64,000 bases of DNA from Atrina japonica (GCA_030159075.1 BROG01000005.1:62001-126000), one strand, 5' to 3'. Shown: positions 26,301-38,125, numbered from the stretch's first letter. The notes: a model not told the origin generated them from the sequence alone. A program made the numbers and translations.

Positions 26301-26912
26301 AAAGAAGGAATAAGAACATTAGTCAGTTTAAACAATATTTCATTGAATAAATAATTATTAATGCAGTATACTAATACATAATATTTGGGATTGTGCAAAA
26401 GGAAACACCTATTTATCAGTTTGTGTTATCAGTGACTGATTAAGAGTAAGAGAATGAGTACAAAACGGTGACTGACTCGCTGAGACTGAGAGTGAGATGA
26501 TGTGCATGTTTTGATATAGGCCTAATCTTATCAAAATATAAATCTTTATTAATGAAATATGACACGGCATATATCATTTATATATCTTTTAGCAAATCCA
26601 GAACATAAATAAGAATTTTCCCTGTAGATAGCGCCAGATAATGGCAATATTCCAGAGTGGTAGCTAAGGTAAACAAGCATTCGATGAAGCGTAAAACTCA
26701 TGCGGTGTACTGATGTTCACTTAACGTAAACTGGCCAAAGTAATTCAGACAACATGATTTAAGCATTCCCAGTGAATCATTTGATTAAAAATAAAGCAAT
26801 AATTATAATTAATTGGTCTCATGATTAAATACAAAACTCTCGTTGTACCTGTCGTTAGTAAAACAACAGAAATTTACTTACGGTCAGGGGCATTCTCTGG
26901 GACGTCAGCCAT
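1480..26912 (-). CDS. NUBP1: Cytosolic Fe-S cluster assembly factor NUBP1, 5' part (exons 1-5), continues beyond left edge
   Basis: MRP/MinD-type P-loop ATPase; in the known family NUBP1 partners NUBP2 as the scaffold that builds and transfers 4Fe-4S clusters to cytosolic and nuclear proteins. Coding exons on the minus strand: 26912-26882, 26178-26077, 25064-24931, 2709-2641 and 1512-1480, all with GT-AG introns and compatible phases, giving 123 residues. Seen: an N-terminal cysteine motif C-X13-C-X2-C-X5-C (C12, C26, C29, C35), the Walker A loop GKGGVGKST (residues 65-73), then LDVDICGPS and [10 protein letters not shown], both typical of NUBP1. The family is usually about 320 residues, so roughly 200 residues lie outside the window. 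Intron 3 is about 22.2 kb and repeat-filled, unlike introns 1, 2 and 4 (0.7-1.1 kb). NUBP2 and the mitochondrial homologue lack this N-terminal cysteine motif, so NUBP1 is the firm call. Confidence 0.95.
1640..1860 (-). mobile_element. SINE family 1 copy (tRNA-derived)
   Basis: Minus-strand copy of a dispersed element also seen at 7085-9150, 17285-17420, 40165-40260 and 51505-52090. Shared landmarks on the plus strand are CACACTTAACAATTTTTCAG, GGTGGAGGAGAGAAC, the stretch around TCAGCTTAGGTTTCAG and GAGACTTCATGGTTTA. Read on the minus strand, the better copies carry A-box- and B-box-like sequences of a tRNA-type Pol III promoter. Non-coding and degenerate. It lies in NUBP1 intron 4, about 130 bp before exon 5 in transcript order. 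Confidence 0.7.
1861..2640. other. NUBP1 intron 4, unique part
   Basis: AT-rich intronic sequence with a short (TA)n tract near 2490. I see no further exon or recognisable element. Confidence 0.6.
2641..2709 (-). CDS. NUBP1: NUBP1 coding exon 4 (Walker A' region)
   Basis: A 69-nt exon flanked by TTTCTCACAG and GTAAGT. It encodes 23 residues starting [12 protein letters not shown] and ending GVEGEQ, which match the family right after the P-loop segment. It is separated from exon 3 by about 22.2 kb; frame and family order join them. Confidence 0.92.
2830..3130. repeat. Two tandem copies of a dispersed repeat
   Basis: Two diverged units of about 145 bp, each with AGTAGGxCAAAGTCCAAGGT, GGTCAAAAGTCxAGGTACCA and CAGAGCCCTGTC. 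It looks like a fragment of a dispersed mollusc repeat. The open frames across it are incidental. Confidence 0.6.
3131..5412. other. NUBP1 intron 3, no recognisable feature
   Basis: AT-rich intronic DNA with stops in every frame. No exon, RNA gene or clear repeat was recognised. Confidence 0.5.
5413..5745 (-). mobile_element. SINE family 2 copy, near full length
   Basis: Dispersed element with landmarks TTTACGTCCCATCAAGAATT, CCAGCTTTAGGTGAAGTGCC, ATGCAGTGAGGGTT and a 3' block with AAACTGGGACCTTGGTTTGC. On the minus strand that block reads like a tRNA-type head (TAGTAGAACATTTAACTTGC, then a degenerate B-box). Other copies: 11562-11890, 13505-13612 and 50925-51225, all in the same orientation. 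Confidence 0.7.
5746..7061. other. NUBP1 intron 3, mostly unique; small CAC repeat
   Basis: No gene recognised. A short CAC trinucleotide run lies at about 6036-6052. The short open frames here resemble no known protein. Confidence 0.5.
7062..7078. repeat. (TC)n microsatellite followed by poly-T
   Basis: A pure CT dinucleotide run directly next to the SINE family 1 copy that starts near 7085. Confidence 0.85.
7085..9150 (-). mobile_element. SINE family 1 copy with a greatly expanded tRNA-like head
   Basis: The SINE body is at about 7085-7217 (CACACTTAACATTTTTTGG, GCTGGAGGAGAGAACATGG, AACCAACTTAGGTTCTAGTG). The outer end of the head is at about 9100-9150 (GAGACTTCATGGTTTAAAG, CTGATCTGCCAATGAGGCC). 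Between them the head segment is tandemly amplified (see the array at 7218-9130). Minus strand relative to the Pol III promoter. Confidence 0.65.
7218..9130. repeat. 104-bp dimeric satellite array (two 52-bp monomers), about 18-20 dimers
   Basis: Two related 52-bp monomers alternate regularly. Type A has AAAGTGCACTGCTCTAACAC then CTACTGA; type B has AAAGTGCAATGCTCAAACCC then AAACTAA; both share AGTGAGAGACTTCATGG. Several dimers carry short deletions, for example near 7590, 7830, 8180 and 8270. The monomer is homologous to the tRNA-like head of SINE family 1, seen once in the copies at 1640 and 51930. Confidence 0.9.
9228..9385. mobile_element. Short TIR element (family 'ACAGTGGAACCTG'), diverged copy
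   Basis: Contains GGTGGTCTTTATA-type blocks and an ACAGTGACCTCC edge, matching the better copies at 16183-16362 and 19896-20082. Degenerate and without coding capacity. Confidence 0.5.
10105..10265. repeat. Dispersed repeat, copy 1
   Basis: Shares GGCACAAAAATATCAGAGCT, a TCTGTGCATC-like block and CTACCTTGGTAGACCTATA with 25625-25770. Both copies lie in NUBP1 introns in the same orientation. Confidence 0.55.
10280..10352. repeat. GAT trinucleotide microsatellite
   Basis: A run of GATGAT units with minor interruptions. Read on the minus strand it gives a poly-serine frame, which is not a gene. Confidence 0.9.
10353..11561. other. NUBP1 intron 3, no gene seen
   Basis: Contains a homopolymeric T tract at about 10852-10879 followed by a G run. 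Nothing else was recognised. Confidence 0.5.
11562..11890 (-). mobile_element. SINE family 2 copy, near full length
   Basis: Same landmarks as 5413-5745: CACCAGCTTTAGGTGAAGTG, CAATGCAGTGAGGGTTGTTT and GGGAATCAAACCCGAGGTCT. On the minus strand the last block reads as a good B-box (GGGTTTGATTCC) preceded by GGGTAGAGCAATCAACTC, a tRNA-like head. Confidence 0.75.
11986..12412. mobile_element. 427-bp TIR element (MITE-like)
   Basis: Perfect 11-bp terminal inverted repeats, CAGGGTTTTCC at 11986-11996 and GGAAAACCCTG at 12402-12412, bound a non-coding interior. A size of a few hundred bp, TIRs and no open frame fit a non-autonomous DNA transposon. Confidence 0.65.
12413..13504. other. NUBP1 intron 3, no recognisable feature
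   Basis: AT-rich intronic sequence. No exon or repeat was recognised. Confidence 0.5.
13505..13720 (-). mobile_element. SINE family 2 fragment joined to another dispersed fragment
   Basis: 13505-13612 carries the ATTCCACGAAGAATTTTTCA and AAGTGAAGTGCCACAAATTT landmarks of SINE family 2, then stops abruptly. 13620-13720 (TATTGGGAATGGGGACCTTA and flanks) resembles 38025-38110 and, inverted, 52915-52990, so it is a separate dispersed repeat. Confidence 0.55.
14040..15131. repeat. 38-bp minisatellite array with 32-bp variants
   Basis: Units built on AACAATATATCCAAACTCAA then GTCATTTCTACTCCTATG (38 bp), mixed with shorter units lacking part of AGTCATTT. About 29 copies. It shares the TCTACTCCTA core with the array at 1-1345. 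Open frames on either strand here are repeat artefacts. Confidence 0.9.
15132..16182. other. NUBP1 intron 3, no recognisable feature
   Basis: AT-rich. No gene or repeat identified. Confidence 0.5.
16183..16362. mobile_element. 180-bp TIR element (family 'ACAGTGGAACCTG'), best copy
   Basis: Perfect 11-bp inverted ends TACAGTGGAAC and GTTCCACTGTA enclose a non-coding interior with repeated GACCAC blocks. It looks like a MITE. Diverged relatives lie at 9228, 19896, 21224, 21541, 24679 and 57800, and a bare end is at about 16378. Confidence 0.7.
17285..17420 (-). mobile_element. SINE family 1 fragment
   Basis: Body fragment with GTGATGGTGGCCAATTTTAA and TGGTGGAGGAGAAAGC. The tRNA-like head is missing. 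Confidence 0.55.
17842..18038. mobile_element. 197-bp TIR element (MITE-like)
   Basis: Perfect 11-bp inverted ends TGTAAACCCCT (17842-17852) and AGGGGTTTACA (18028-18038). The interior is rich in AATTTTGCAAATTTGG-like blocks. A 115-codon minus-strand frame (17674-18021) runs through it without family resemblance and is rejected. Confidence 0.7.
18039..19895. other. NUBP1 intron 3, no recognisable feature
   Basis: AT-rich intron. Only a short poly-A run near 18541 stands out. Confidence 0.5.
19896..20082. mobile_element. TIR element, family 'ACAGTGGAACCTG'
   Basis: Starts TACAGTAAAACCTG and ends AAGTTTCTCTGTA, an imperfect inverted repeat. Inside are two ATAAAGACCACCTG blocks, as in the related copies. 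Confidence 0.6.
20231..20318. repeat. (TA)n tract with a perfect palindrome
   Basis: 20231-20266 is a 36-bp perfect palindrome: 16 nt of alternating TA, CCGG, then 16 nt of TA. A second CCGG-interrupted stretch and about 44 nt of pure (TA)n follow. Cruciform-prone. Confidence 0.9.
21224..21632. mobile_element. Fragments of the 'ACAGTGGAACCTG' TIR family
   Basis: Two diverged pieces, about 21224-21372 and 21541-21632, carry ACCTGACTTATGTGACC- and AGAGACCACCTGTAATATGA-type blocks ending near ACAGGTTAGACT. Between them is unremarkable intron. Confidence 0.45.
22000..22190. repeat. Three diverged tandem copies of an ~80-bp unit
   Basis: Each copy holds GCATAACCAAAT/TAACTAGGTC, then GAGA-C-TGTCTTG. 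TACATGTA-rich spacers separate them. Confidence 0.5.
22725..22965. repeat. Cryptically simple ACA/TACATGTA-rich stretch
   Basis: Imperfect runs of ACATACAAA/ACATGTATA words. The Cys/Tyr/Val-rich minus-strand frames that result are artefacts. Confidence 0.6.
23150..23570. repeat. Irregular tandem repeat, unit about 55-60 bp
   Basis: Recurrent AGTTTACAGTCCA, GTCCACTCATCAAATACAAA and ACCCTCTTGATCAAATAC blocks in variable order, about seven copies. Non-coding. Confidence 0.65.
23571..24678. other. NUBP1 intron 3, no recognisable feature
   Basis: AT-rich intron. No gene or repeat identified. Confidence 0.5.
24679..24852. mobile_element. TIR element, family 'ACAGTGGAACCTG'
   Basis: Begins ACAGTGGAACCTCATC and ends near AAGGTTTCACAACACTCAC followed by TGTA, an imperfect inverted repeat. 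It lies about 80 bp inside intron 3 from NUBP1 exon 3. Confidence 0.55.
24931..25064 (-). CDS. NUBP1: NUBP1 coding exon 3 (Walker A)
   Basis: Acceptor TGTAG ends at 25065 and donor GTTTGT starts at 24930. Encodes [13 protein letters not shown], the nucleotide-binding loop, and ends in phase 0 after Gln89. The reading frame stays open for a short way into the intron, but that tail does not match the family. Confidence 0.95.
25065..26076. other. NUBP1 intron 2, with a dispersed repeat copy at 25625-25770
   Basis: Unremarkable AT-rich intron except for the second copy of the repeat described at 10105-10265 (GCACAAAAACATTAGAGCTA, then TTTACCTTGGTAGACCTATA). Confidence 0.55.
26077..26178 (-). CDS. 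NUBP1: NUBP1 coding exon 2 (N-terminal cysteine motif)
   Basis: Acceptor AAAG ends at 26179 and donor GTGAGT starts at 26076. Encodes all four cysteines of the C-X13-C-X2-C-X5-C motif, which in the family binds the N-terminal 4Fe-4S cluster. The 102-nt exon keeps phase 1 on both sides. Confidence 0.95.
26179..26881. other. NUBP1 intron 1, no recognisable feature
   Basis: About 700 bp of AT-rich intron with no repeat or exon seen. Confidence 0.55.
26882..26912 (-). CDS. NUBP1: NUBP1 coding exon 1
   Basis: Start codon at 26912-26910; encodes [10 protein letters not shown] plus the first base of the next codon, then donor GTAAGT at 26881. The start agrees with the short N-terminus that precedes the first cysteine in the family. 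Confidence 0.9.
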
Positions 26913-27052
26913 CTTGGGTAATGAGTTATCGTTCTTGAAGCGACACCTTTTGGTCTATATAGCCGCATCAAATTGCATTTCGGGACAGCAACAAGTTTAT
27001 TGGAGTTTGTTTTCGACTAGTTGCTCTGCCCAAAACGTCAATTAACAAGTTA
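26913..27052. promoter_or_regulatory. Candidate divergent promoter between NUBP1 and TEKT3
   Basis: About 140 bp between the NUBP1 start codon (minus) and a plus-strand ATG at 27053. It is denser in CpG than the surrounding intronic DNA: about ten CpG fall within 26880-27060. A TATA-like TCTATATAG lies at about 26954-26962. I infer a compact bidirectional promoter; no transcript evidence is available. Confidence 0.45.
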
Positions 27053-27131
27053 ATGACGATGGATGCCAATCGTATCGTAGCAAAATTATCATTTGGAGAT
27101 GATTATAGCAAAAGGATGTATAAAAGACGAG
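27053..27131 (+). other. Candidate 5' exon of TEKT3 (or of a short divergent transcript)
   Basis: Starts ATGACGATGGATGCC and stays open up to a plausible donor (G followed by GTAATATT) at 27132, encoding MTMDANRIVAKLSFGDDYSK and six more residues. Joined to the strong acceptor ending at 31010, the frame runs in phase 1 through DEALLFRAPK into the TEKT3 start Met. The known tektin-3 N-terminus begins at that Met, so this may be a 5'UTR exon, an N-terminal extension, or chance. I do not recognise the peptide. Confidence 0.3.
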
Positions 27132-27207
27132 GTAATATTTTAAAAAGTTAAACGTTTTCAGTGAAATTTCAGGACAATGGTTTGTCTTTTTTTCGGAGTG
27201 AGAAGCG

Positions 27208-27303
27208 ATATATTATATTATATTATATTATATTATATTATATTATATTATATTATATTATATTATATTATATTATATTATATTATATTATATTATATTA
27301 TAT
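27208..27303. repeat. (TATTA)n pentanucleotide microsatellite
   Basis: About 18 uninterrupted units, roughly 80 bp downstream of the candidate 5' exon donor. Confidence 0.95.
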
Positions 27304-29445
27304 AAGTATTGATTGATATTTAATTTATTACGAACATGAGATTTATTCCAATGTCTTACAAAATATGCTTGTCTTTGAGAACAAATTGCAACGGGTTTTG
27401 GGAAGACTAGCCTGAGATGAGGTTATCATTTTCCTCTCTTTTAATGATTTGTCTGATAAATTACTTAACTAATTAATTAATCAATTTATTTATTTATTTA
27501 TTTATTTTTATTTTTATTTTTTTTATTGATTAAGTATGTATTCAAGATTCGAATGAATTAAATTAACATCAAGGTGGCAAACCGAATCAAAACAAACTAA
27601 ACTTGAAATCATTTACTGAAATTTGAATTAAATTTTATTATTGTTTCAAAATATTTTTATCACATACTATTTTCCAAATACACCGAATAACACCGGGTAA
27701 AGATTTCCAAAGACATGAACGTCTTGTACATTCTACACCGAAAAGAAACAATAAAATATGATTGAATGGTTGAGGAAACGATGACTGAAATAATTTAAGT
27801 TACATACGGAATATATATCTTCAGTGTTTTTTTATGATAACTTGTACATGTAGTAAAGAAACAATACCCTTTTGCCCAATTTTCTTACAAGTGCGTTAAA
27901 TAATAATATTTTAAATGTGGTATGTAAAGTGAGTAGGAATGAAGAAACGCTAGCTTTTCATGATATCATATATACATAAACTTAATGATTCCATGGTAAA
28001 AAGATTAAAGATATGTGAGTCTTGACCCCTTCCCAATTTCCTTATCAATGCGCTTCTTTTGCTATAATCAAAACGGAGTTCAAAGAAGTATCGTTATGTG
28101 AATTACACTATATATAATCATATTTGTGCGATAAAGAACTTGCAATTTAAATGAACTTTAATAACTCTACAGATAGAGAAATTATTGTAATTTACCATTA
28201 TCAGAAGTAAATTTTTGAAACTATATTATTTGTAGACCCTGTCTTTTACTTGTACAACTTTCTTTTTCAAAAGTGCAAAAGAAATATGTAATCTGGGAAA
28301 GTACTTGAAACACTCTCTTTGTTTCACCAGAAAGATTTGTATATAAATATCTCTTCAAATGTATCATGACCTTGTACTTGACCTTGTTTTTCTGTTATAC
28401 TTTGTATTGTATATGTATATGATGCAGCTGTACTGCTTTTGATTAATAAACAATATCAATACAGCTGTGAACTGAATAATTACGATTGATTCCTTCCACG
28501 ACAATTTTAGGTCACAAATATTCCCCAAGTTGGTAGTCGTGGGGTAGTTTAAAACCTCCTCAGCGATGCAGTTGGAAAAAAACCCAAAACAACACTTATC
28601 ATTTGAAAAGTATTTTAAAGGTAGAGCTCGATAGGTTATGTATGCAATGGATTTTGGATACCTTCAGATTATGTATCATTTCAAAAATGCCTGATGCAAA
28701 AACAACACAGACTTAGTCAGCACACCAAAATTTGTTCTTTACATGTATATAACTAGGTGCGTTGTACGTTTCTGGGAGGGTAAATGAACTGAAAATGTTA
28801 ATAGACCTATACCTAAAAAATATCGTTGTATGAAGTCTGACATAAAGTACTTATTCATTTAACTAACATTATTTAGCAACTATAGCAAATGTTTTCTCGC
28901 AGTCTGTCGTGTGTAAGATAAAACAAACTTACGGTTTTGTTTTCTCGTTTTTTTTTCTCTGATTACCTGATGTGCTGAACATAACTATATCGACTTTAAT
29001 TGATATAAATAAAAAAAAAATCTATAATTCTACATTCGGCATTACTTTCTTACATGCCTCTATATAGGTTACAGAAATAACTCGGATTCAAATAACTCGC
29101 TATAACGCGTCTTAGACGGGTTAGGTATTTTCTTTTTTTCACCCTGTGGCTCTTAATTTGGGAGTCGGTTTTAAGACGATGCAATGAATCAGTGGTATTT
29201 ACAGTAAATAGAAACATTCTACGATAGAAAGAACAATGATAAATTGAAATTTATGAAATTATATAAAAGACAATACCCGGCCAGGAGAAGACAAAACCCC
29301 CAAATGTATTTCGTATGTCATGATATTATGAAATTTATTCGTAAGTTGGGTAAATTTATAATTGAGAAAAAATAATAGTAGAAATTGAGGTCTAAATACG
29401 AAATTCAGAAAAGAAATTACGTACGGCTGTTGCATGCTATAAGAG

Positions 29446-29466
29446 TGTGTGTGTGTGTGTGTGTGT
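29446..29466. repeat. (GT)n microsatellite
   Basis: A pure GT dinucleotide run of about 20 nt. Confidence 0.9.
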
Positions 29467-31039
29467 TCAGTTAAAATACGCATGCTTTATTAAATATTAT
29501 AACAAGATAATTTAAATTCCACTTTCAATTTTAATGCCGAAGTTTTAAAAAAGTACGGATTAATGAGCCGTGTCAATTTTAATGTTCTCTCCTGTAATCG
29601 ACTTGAGCGTATTGGCGATCGATATTGCACCAAAGCACTTTTACTCAGTCGTTGCTTGGTGTCTCTAGGCAGCCAGAAGCCTGTAAACATAGACTCGCTT
29701 AAATCTATTCTACATGGTAAAACCTCTATGAGGAGATTATAGAATTATTTGTAATACGGGTAAACAGTTTTCATTAGTAAAGCCGAGAAAGACTGGTACA
29801 AAGTGAGGAATAACCCTGAAACGGGAATCTTTTGACATATAGAGGTATCGTCTTTATGCGTTTACTTTATTCGATCTTTTTACATATATCTAATTGCACA
29901 TTTAAATCTATAAAAGTGCACTCAGGTAAAGTTTATTTTTTAAAGCGTAATATTTCTTTTCTTGTATCAATCTTAAAAACATTTTATCAGTGCTATGGTC
30001 AACACATTTGAAGAAACGAACAATGCAAAATAGTCTCTCGTACTGTTTTCTAAGTAGCAATTTACTGGTTCCCAAAATTTTATCAGACATATATAATATT
30101 TTATGTCTCTGAAATATCGAGAACTATAGAATATTTAAATTGATATATGATAATTCACGTTTGCTTTAAAGAAATCATTATACATGTATTGATCTGTAAC
30201 CATTTACACTCTTTGTATGTAATATTAAAACCATTACAGAGGACTCGCGTTACAAATAGACATATGTGCATGGTATATGACGAATAAAAATTAATAGATT
30301 CAATGAATATAATTTGATAATCTTCTTACGCCTTTAAAAAGGGAAAGTCAACATATTCATTGCAAATCAAACCAAGACTTGCATAAGTTTCGTATGTACT
30401 AATATAAACATATTCTCCGTCAGTTTGAAACTAACTTATTCTATATATTGGAAAGTAATCGATGGATTTTGGTGTTTTCCGTTAAGTTACTCTTTGCAAT
30501 GAATTGATTATATACACTGTTTTATCTAGTTCTGTAATAATGTATGAGCAAAATTGGTTGATTACCGCGTCTTATTGGCAAATCATAATATCAATTAGTG
30601 AAAAGAGATGTTTGAACGTGTTATGATCTGAAATGAATTCATGTGCTCGTTTTACAAAATATCTTAAGGCTTGTACTTGCTTTAGGGCGACATTACGACT
30701 GTTTTACAAAGAATTAGGACTTGTGACTCACGACCAAATCAGGTCCAGTCTGAATTACTAGCAAGAGACACAAATTTTTGCTGTATGTGTAAACAGTGTA
30801 TTATTTAAATATAGCGGGTAAAATATTCCTTACCCATAATGATCTTACTTGAAAATGTGCGAATGAACACGGTAAAAGTTGTGTTGATAAAACGTTCCTA
30901 AGTTTTGTCTTAAAACGCACCAGGCTTGTGAATCAGTATAATTATTGTATATTAAAATGGTTACCAATAATATTGTAAATAATACATATACTGTTTTTTT
31001 TCTTTTGCAGACGAGGCATTACTTTTCAGAGCCCCCAAG

Positions 31040-34687
<3,648 letters not shown>

Positions 34688-36520
34688 AAGAAGCACGAAT
34701 AAGTCGGACAATAATTTTACATTTTCCAATTTTGTTTAGTGCATTTTATGATAAAAAATAAAAAGTCATGATACATTGATAACAATCAATCCATTCACAG
34801 AAGTAGTGTGGACATGTTTACCACGTTAAACATTAACAGCCAATGGAAAATGTTTGTATATATGGCCGTTCTAGCCAGCGGACAAATACAATGCTTTGTA
34901 TATTCGTTATGTTGAAATGGAGGACCTTATAATTTTTTGTTAAAGAGAGATCCGTCCATTTTTTATAATCAGTATTACACATATTTATATCTATCTACAG
35001 GCTGTGATACAACATTTTCTATCTTTCGACTTTCGTTTGTTAAAGTTATTTTGTTATTTGTTGGATGGAAGATGCTATATTTACATATATATATATATAT
35101 ATACGAAAAGACTTGAATTTTCTGAAATTATGGGATAGGAACACGAGTGTTTCCTAAATTGTCTTCTTCTATTGCATAATGCTATAAGTAATTGAATTTT
35201 CTTTTCTTTATTTTATCTCACCACATTCAGTATTGTATTTTGTGTGCAAATCTTGAGCAATAAAGGTATCTTTGAAAACAAGAAAGGATGTGACTTATTT
35301 GCCTAAGCACACATTATAGATCTTGACTTTGATATTGTATGAATATTTCTACATATTTTGTATAAAGCCATCCATTGTTTATAGGAGTGATGTTGCACAA
35401 TGTATTTTAAAATATAATGGCCAAAAAGACAATTCTTAGCCATCGCGTTTATTTTTAATTACCTACTTACTTACTCGCGTCATATCTTGTCAGTTGCGGT
35501 ATGTCAAGCACAAATTTTAATGCTTTTCAGTATTTTCAAATAATCAACTAAACCAAGTCCGATAACTCGATATCTAACTGTTGTGCGTGTTTTTGACATT
35601 ATTGCACCAAGTGATTCAATGTCGGACGGATAGCGATGGAACACATTAGTTCAATGTTAAGGTGTCCACGAAAGATGTACATTTAGTTATATTGTGATGT
35701 GTTGCTATGTAAACTATTCTGCTCAAATACCAATGTGTATAATTAGATGCTTAAATAAAATGAATGCAGTGAAAATAACGCTTTTATTTTCAAGTATTGA
35801 CAATATTTACGTTTTATGGGTAGAATAAATCAATTTAATCGGGTATGGGTTAGTATCGTTAAGCTTGTATACTTATCTATTTATTCAGAATAATTCAGGT
35901 AATTTAAAAGAAATATGAATTCAAAATAAATAAAATACATGTATATTTTTTAGATGCGAATTATTTGATGTAATAGTATAAAATTATAATGTAACTGTAT
36001 TAAATTTTAGGGAAAGCGTTGAAAATTATTTTTCGTAGATAAAAACTGAATGGGAAACTGAAATAATATATTTCGTGTTTTCCTGAAGGTGGTCATTATC
36101 TTGGTTAAAGAATGGTGATGTATGCTAACTTTTAAATTGAAATGTTGTATTAACAATGTTAGACAAGAGGTTGAAAATAATTTAACTGAGTATTCAGGTT
36201 ACCTAGCATTTATGAATGAACCTCTTTCACAATTATCATAGTTAGGAGTTGGTGATACATTTCCCGTATGAAGTTCTAATGAAATCGTGATATTAAATTT
36301 TATACTACGGACCAAGAATTACAAACATAGATAGATAAATATAAAATTGCATTCAATGAAATATATGTAATTGGTAATCCGTACAGCATATATAAATATC
36401 AAATGAAATACAAAGTGTTCAGTCTATTGTAAAATAATGTTACATCATCACGATAATGCTAAATAAATTACCGCGGAGGTCTAACAATATACAGATATTA
36501 ACTTATTCTATTTTAATACA
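34688..36520. other. Region downstream of TEKT3
   Basis: 3'UTR followed by AT-rich DNA. A further AATAAA lies near 35754. No other gene was recognised. Confidence 0.55.
34757..35264 (+). terminator. TEKT3: TEKT3 3'UTR with candidate polyadenylation signals
   Basis: AATAAA occurs at 34757-34762 (about 70 nt after the stop) and at 35259-35264, the latter followed by a short GT/T-rich stretch. Either could end the transcript; there is no transcript evidence to choose. Confidence 0.5.
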
Positions 36521-36523
36521 ATT

Positions 36524-36588
36524 ATTTATCTACCCTCTACCCGAGAAGGCAATATTCGAGTGAATATTGTTTACAAGGGTAGATAAAT
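36524..36588. repeat. Nested inverted repeat (hairpin-forming)
   Basis: A 13-bp perfect inverted repeat, ATTTATCTACCCT (36524-36536) and AGGGTAGATAAAT (36576-36588), encloses a second, 7-bp one (AATATTC/GAATATT, loop GAGT). ACAAGGGTAGA recurs near 36615. Confidence 0.8.
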
Positions 36589-36779
36589 CAGTGTTCAATA
36601 TATATTTCATAAACAAGGGTAGACTACTTACTGACAAATTATTGACACAGAGATATTGAAAACAACGTTTGATGTCAACGTTCCGCAAATTTTACGGTCG
36701 TAATAATATACTTGTTTGCGATTACTCTCACTAAATGAATTGTCGAGTTATCTGTTCGGGTTTGTTCCTTTATGTTATT

Positions 36780-36960
36780 TGGATTTGACTGGTGACTCAC
36801 GGTGTGTGAGACCGGTCAACAAGGGATGCTTACTTCTCCATGGCACCTGATCCCAACTCTGGATTTCCAGAGGTCCATGATTGTCAAGTGTTCACCAGAT
36901 TTGTATATGTATCCTGGATATCCTGGAGGTTAATACATTGTATATACACTTGACCTCGAA
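36780..36960. repeat. Dispersed-repeat fragment
   Basis: Contains AACAAGGGATGCTTACTTCT and CACCTGATCCCAACTCTGG, which I recognise as the kind of sequence repeated widely in bivalve genomes. It may come from a retroelement, but this is uncertain. Confidence 0.35.
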
Positions 36961-37689
36961 ATAGATAATTATATCACTTTTTCATATTTTTGATTTATCA
37001 GGGGTGTTAACCAAATTAATATGAATATCATGTTTTCACTTTTTTATTTATCATGGAATTTACCCAAAAAGTTAGATGCTTAAATGAAATGAAAGCAGTG
37101 AAATATGGATATGATTGATATCAAGTTTTCTATTTTTCATTACTGGTGATCAAAGAGTGAAAACATTATATATACTATTTCATATAATTCTAAAATACTG
37201 ACATACAGTGAAAATTCACTCCACTATAATTCACAACACATTTAAACAACAAATTCTAACAACAGGCTATGCCAATGTCCAATTTCTATTATAAGTGTGG
37301 TCAATCATCTTCTCAGGGCGAGTGAGTTGTCAACACTATGTGTTGTTGTGCATAAGTGAGACTGCAATATTACATATTGAGTCAGAATATTCTCAAGCTG
37401 CTGTGCTTAGCCAATCAACTTTGGCCAATTTTGAAATCTGAAAGGATATAAGCAGAATGTTTTTAGACATTTAGCCACATTACGGGGAGTAATGCTAATA
37501 AATAAACAATTCTGTAGTTTTTAAAACTGTTTATTCGCATATATTTTTGTCGTATTTGTTAAGTTCTATTCTAATTTTAAAATTAGCAAGGTCTTCAGAA
37601 GTTCTGTACAACAGCCTACCCAAGAGGCGGAGTCAATCAGATGTAGATCCTAAAAAAAACCAAAAGAGTGATTGGAACATCTAAAGTCT

Positions 37690-37965
37690 CCAAATTTCAA
37701 TCATATAACAAGCATAAATTCTTTAGATTTTTCGACCCTTTACACAACAATTCCTCACTAGAAACTAAAAATCAGACTCACTTCTATTATACGAAACACA
37801 TTTGTTTACAAGAATTGGAAATCGCAGATATAAATATTTAGTGTTAAGTCCAGAGGAACCTTATTTTGTGAAGGAACACTCTGATTCCAAAAATAAGCAC
37901 ATTGAAGACGATATTATCAAGATGCTGGAATTTATAGAAGACAACATATTCGAATTCGTGGGGTT
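37690..37965 (+). pseudogene. Penelope-like retroelement reverse transcriptase fragment, broken
   Basis: In one frame 37727-37815 reads DFSTLYTTIPH, an in-frame TAG, then KLKIRLTSIIRNTFVYKN. The match then continues in another frame from about 37815 as NRRYKYLVL, HSDSKNKHIEDDIIKMLEF and DNIFEF. These blocks are the familiar RT region of Penelope-like elements in bivalves, where a GIPMGTNCAP-type catalytic segment should follow. Here the similarity stops at about 37965 and is replaced by an unrelated dispersed repeat. So the fragment has a nonsense codon, a one-base frameshift and a 3' truncation, and cannot make a working RT. The 108-codon frame at 37802-38128 is a chimera of this fragment and the following repeat. 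Call made from memory of the family, without search. Confidence 0.6.
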
Positions 37966-37969
37966 TTTC

Positions 37970-38125
37970 TTTGGGGGGATTCCAACAAATTTACGGTCAT
38001 TTGATTTCAATTCGGAAATTTTGACTGGAAATTGGAAAAAATGCAATTTTGGCATTGGGAATGGGGCCTTATTTCGGCCCTCCACAATATGGCGGAAAAT
38101 CCCTGGCACTGGTAGCAAATTGTGG
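37970..38125. repeat. Dispersed repeat fused to the RT fragment
   Basis: Includes GGCATTGGGAATGGGGCCTT and ATGGCGGAAAATCCCTGGCA. Related sequence occurs at 13640-13715 and, inverted, at 52915-52990. Confidence 0.5.

Larger units (their letters stand above)
27132..31010. other. Upstream region / putative 5' intron of TEKT3
   Basis: No exon or known element was recognised. It holds a (TATTA)n pentanucleotide tract at 27208-27303, T/TTTA-rich sequence at 27484-27530 and a (GT)n tract at about 29446-29466. A strong polypyrimidine-CAG acceptor ends it at 31010, so at least one untranslated or alternative exon of TEKT3 must lie upstream. Confidence 0.6.
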
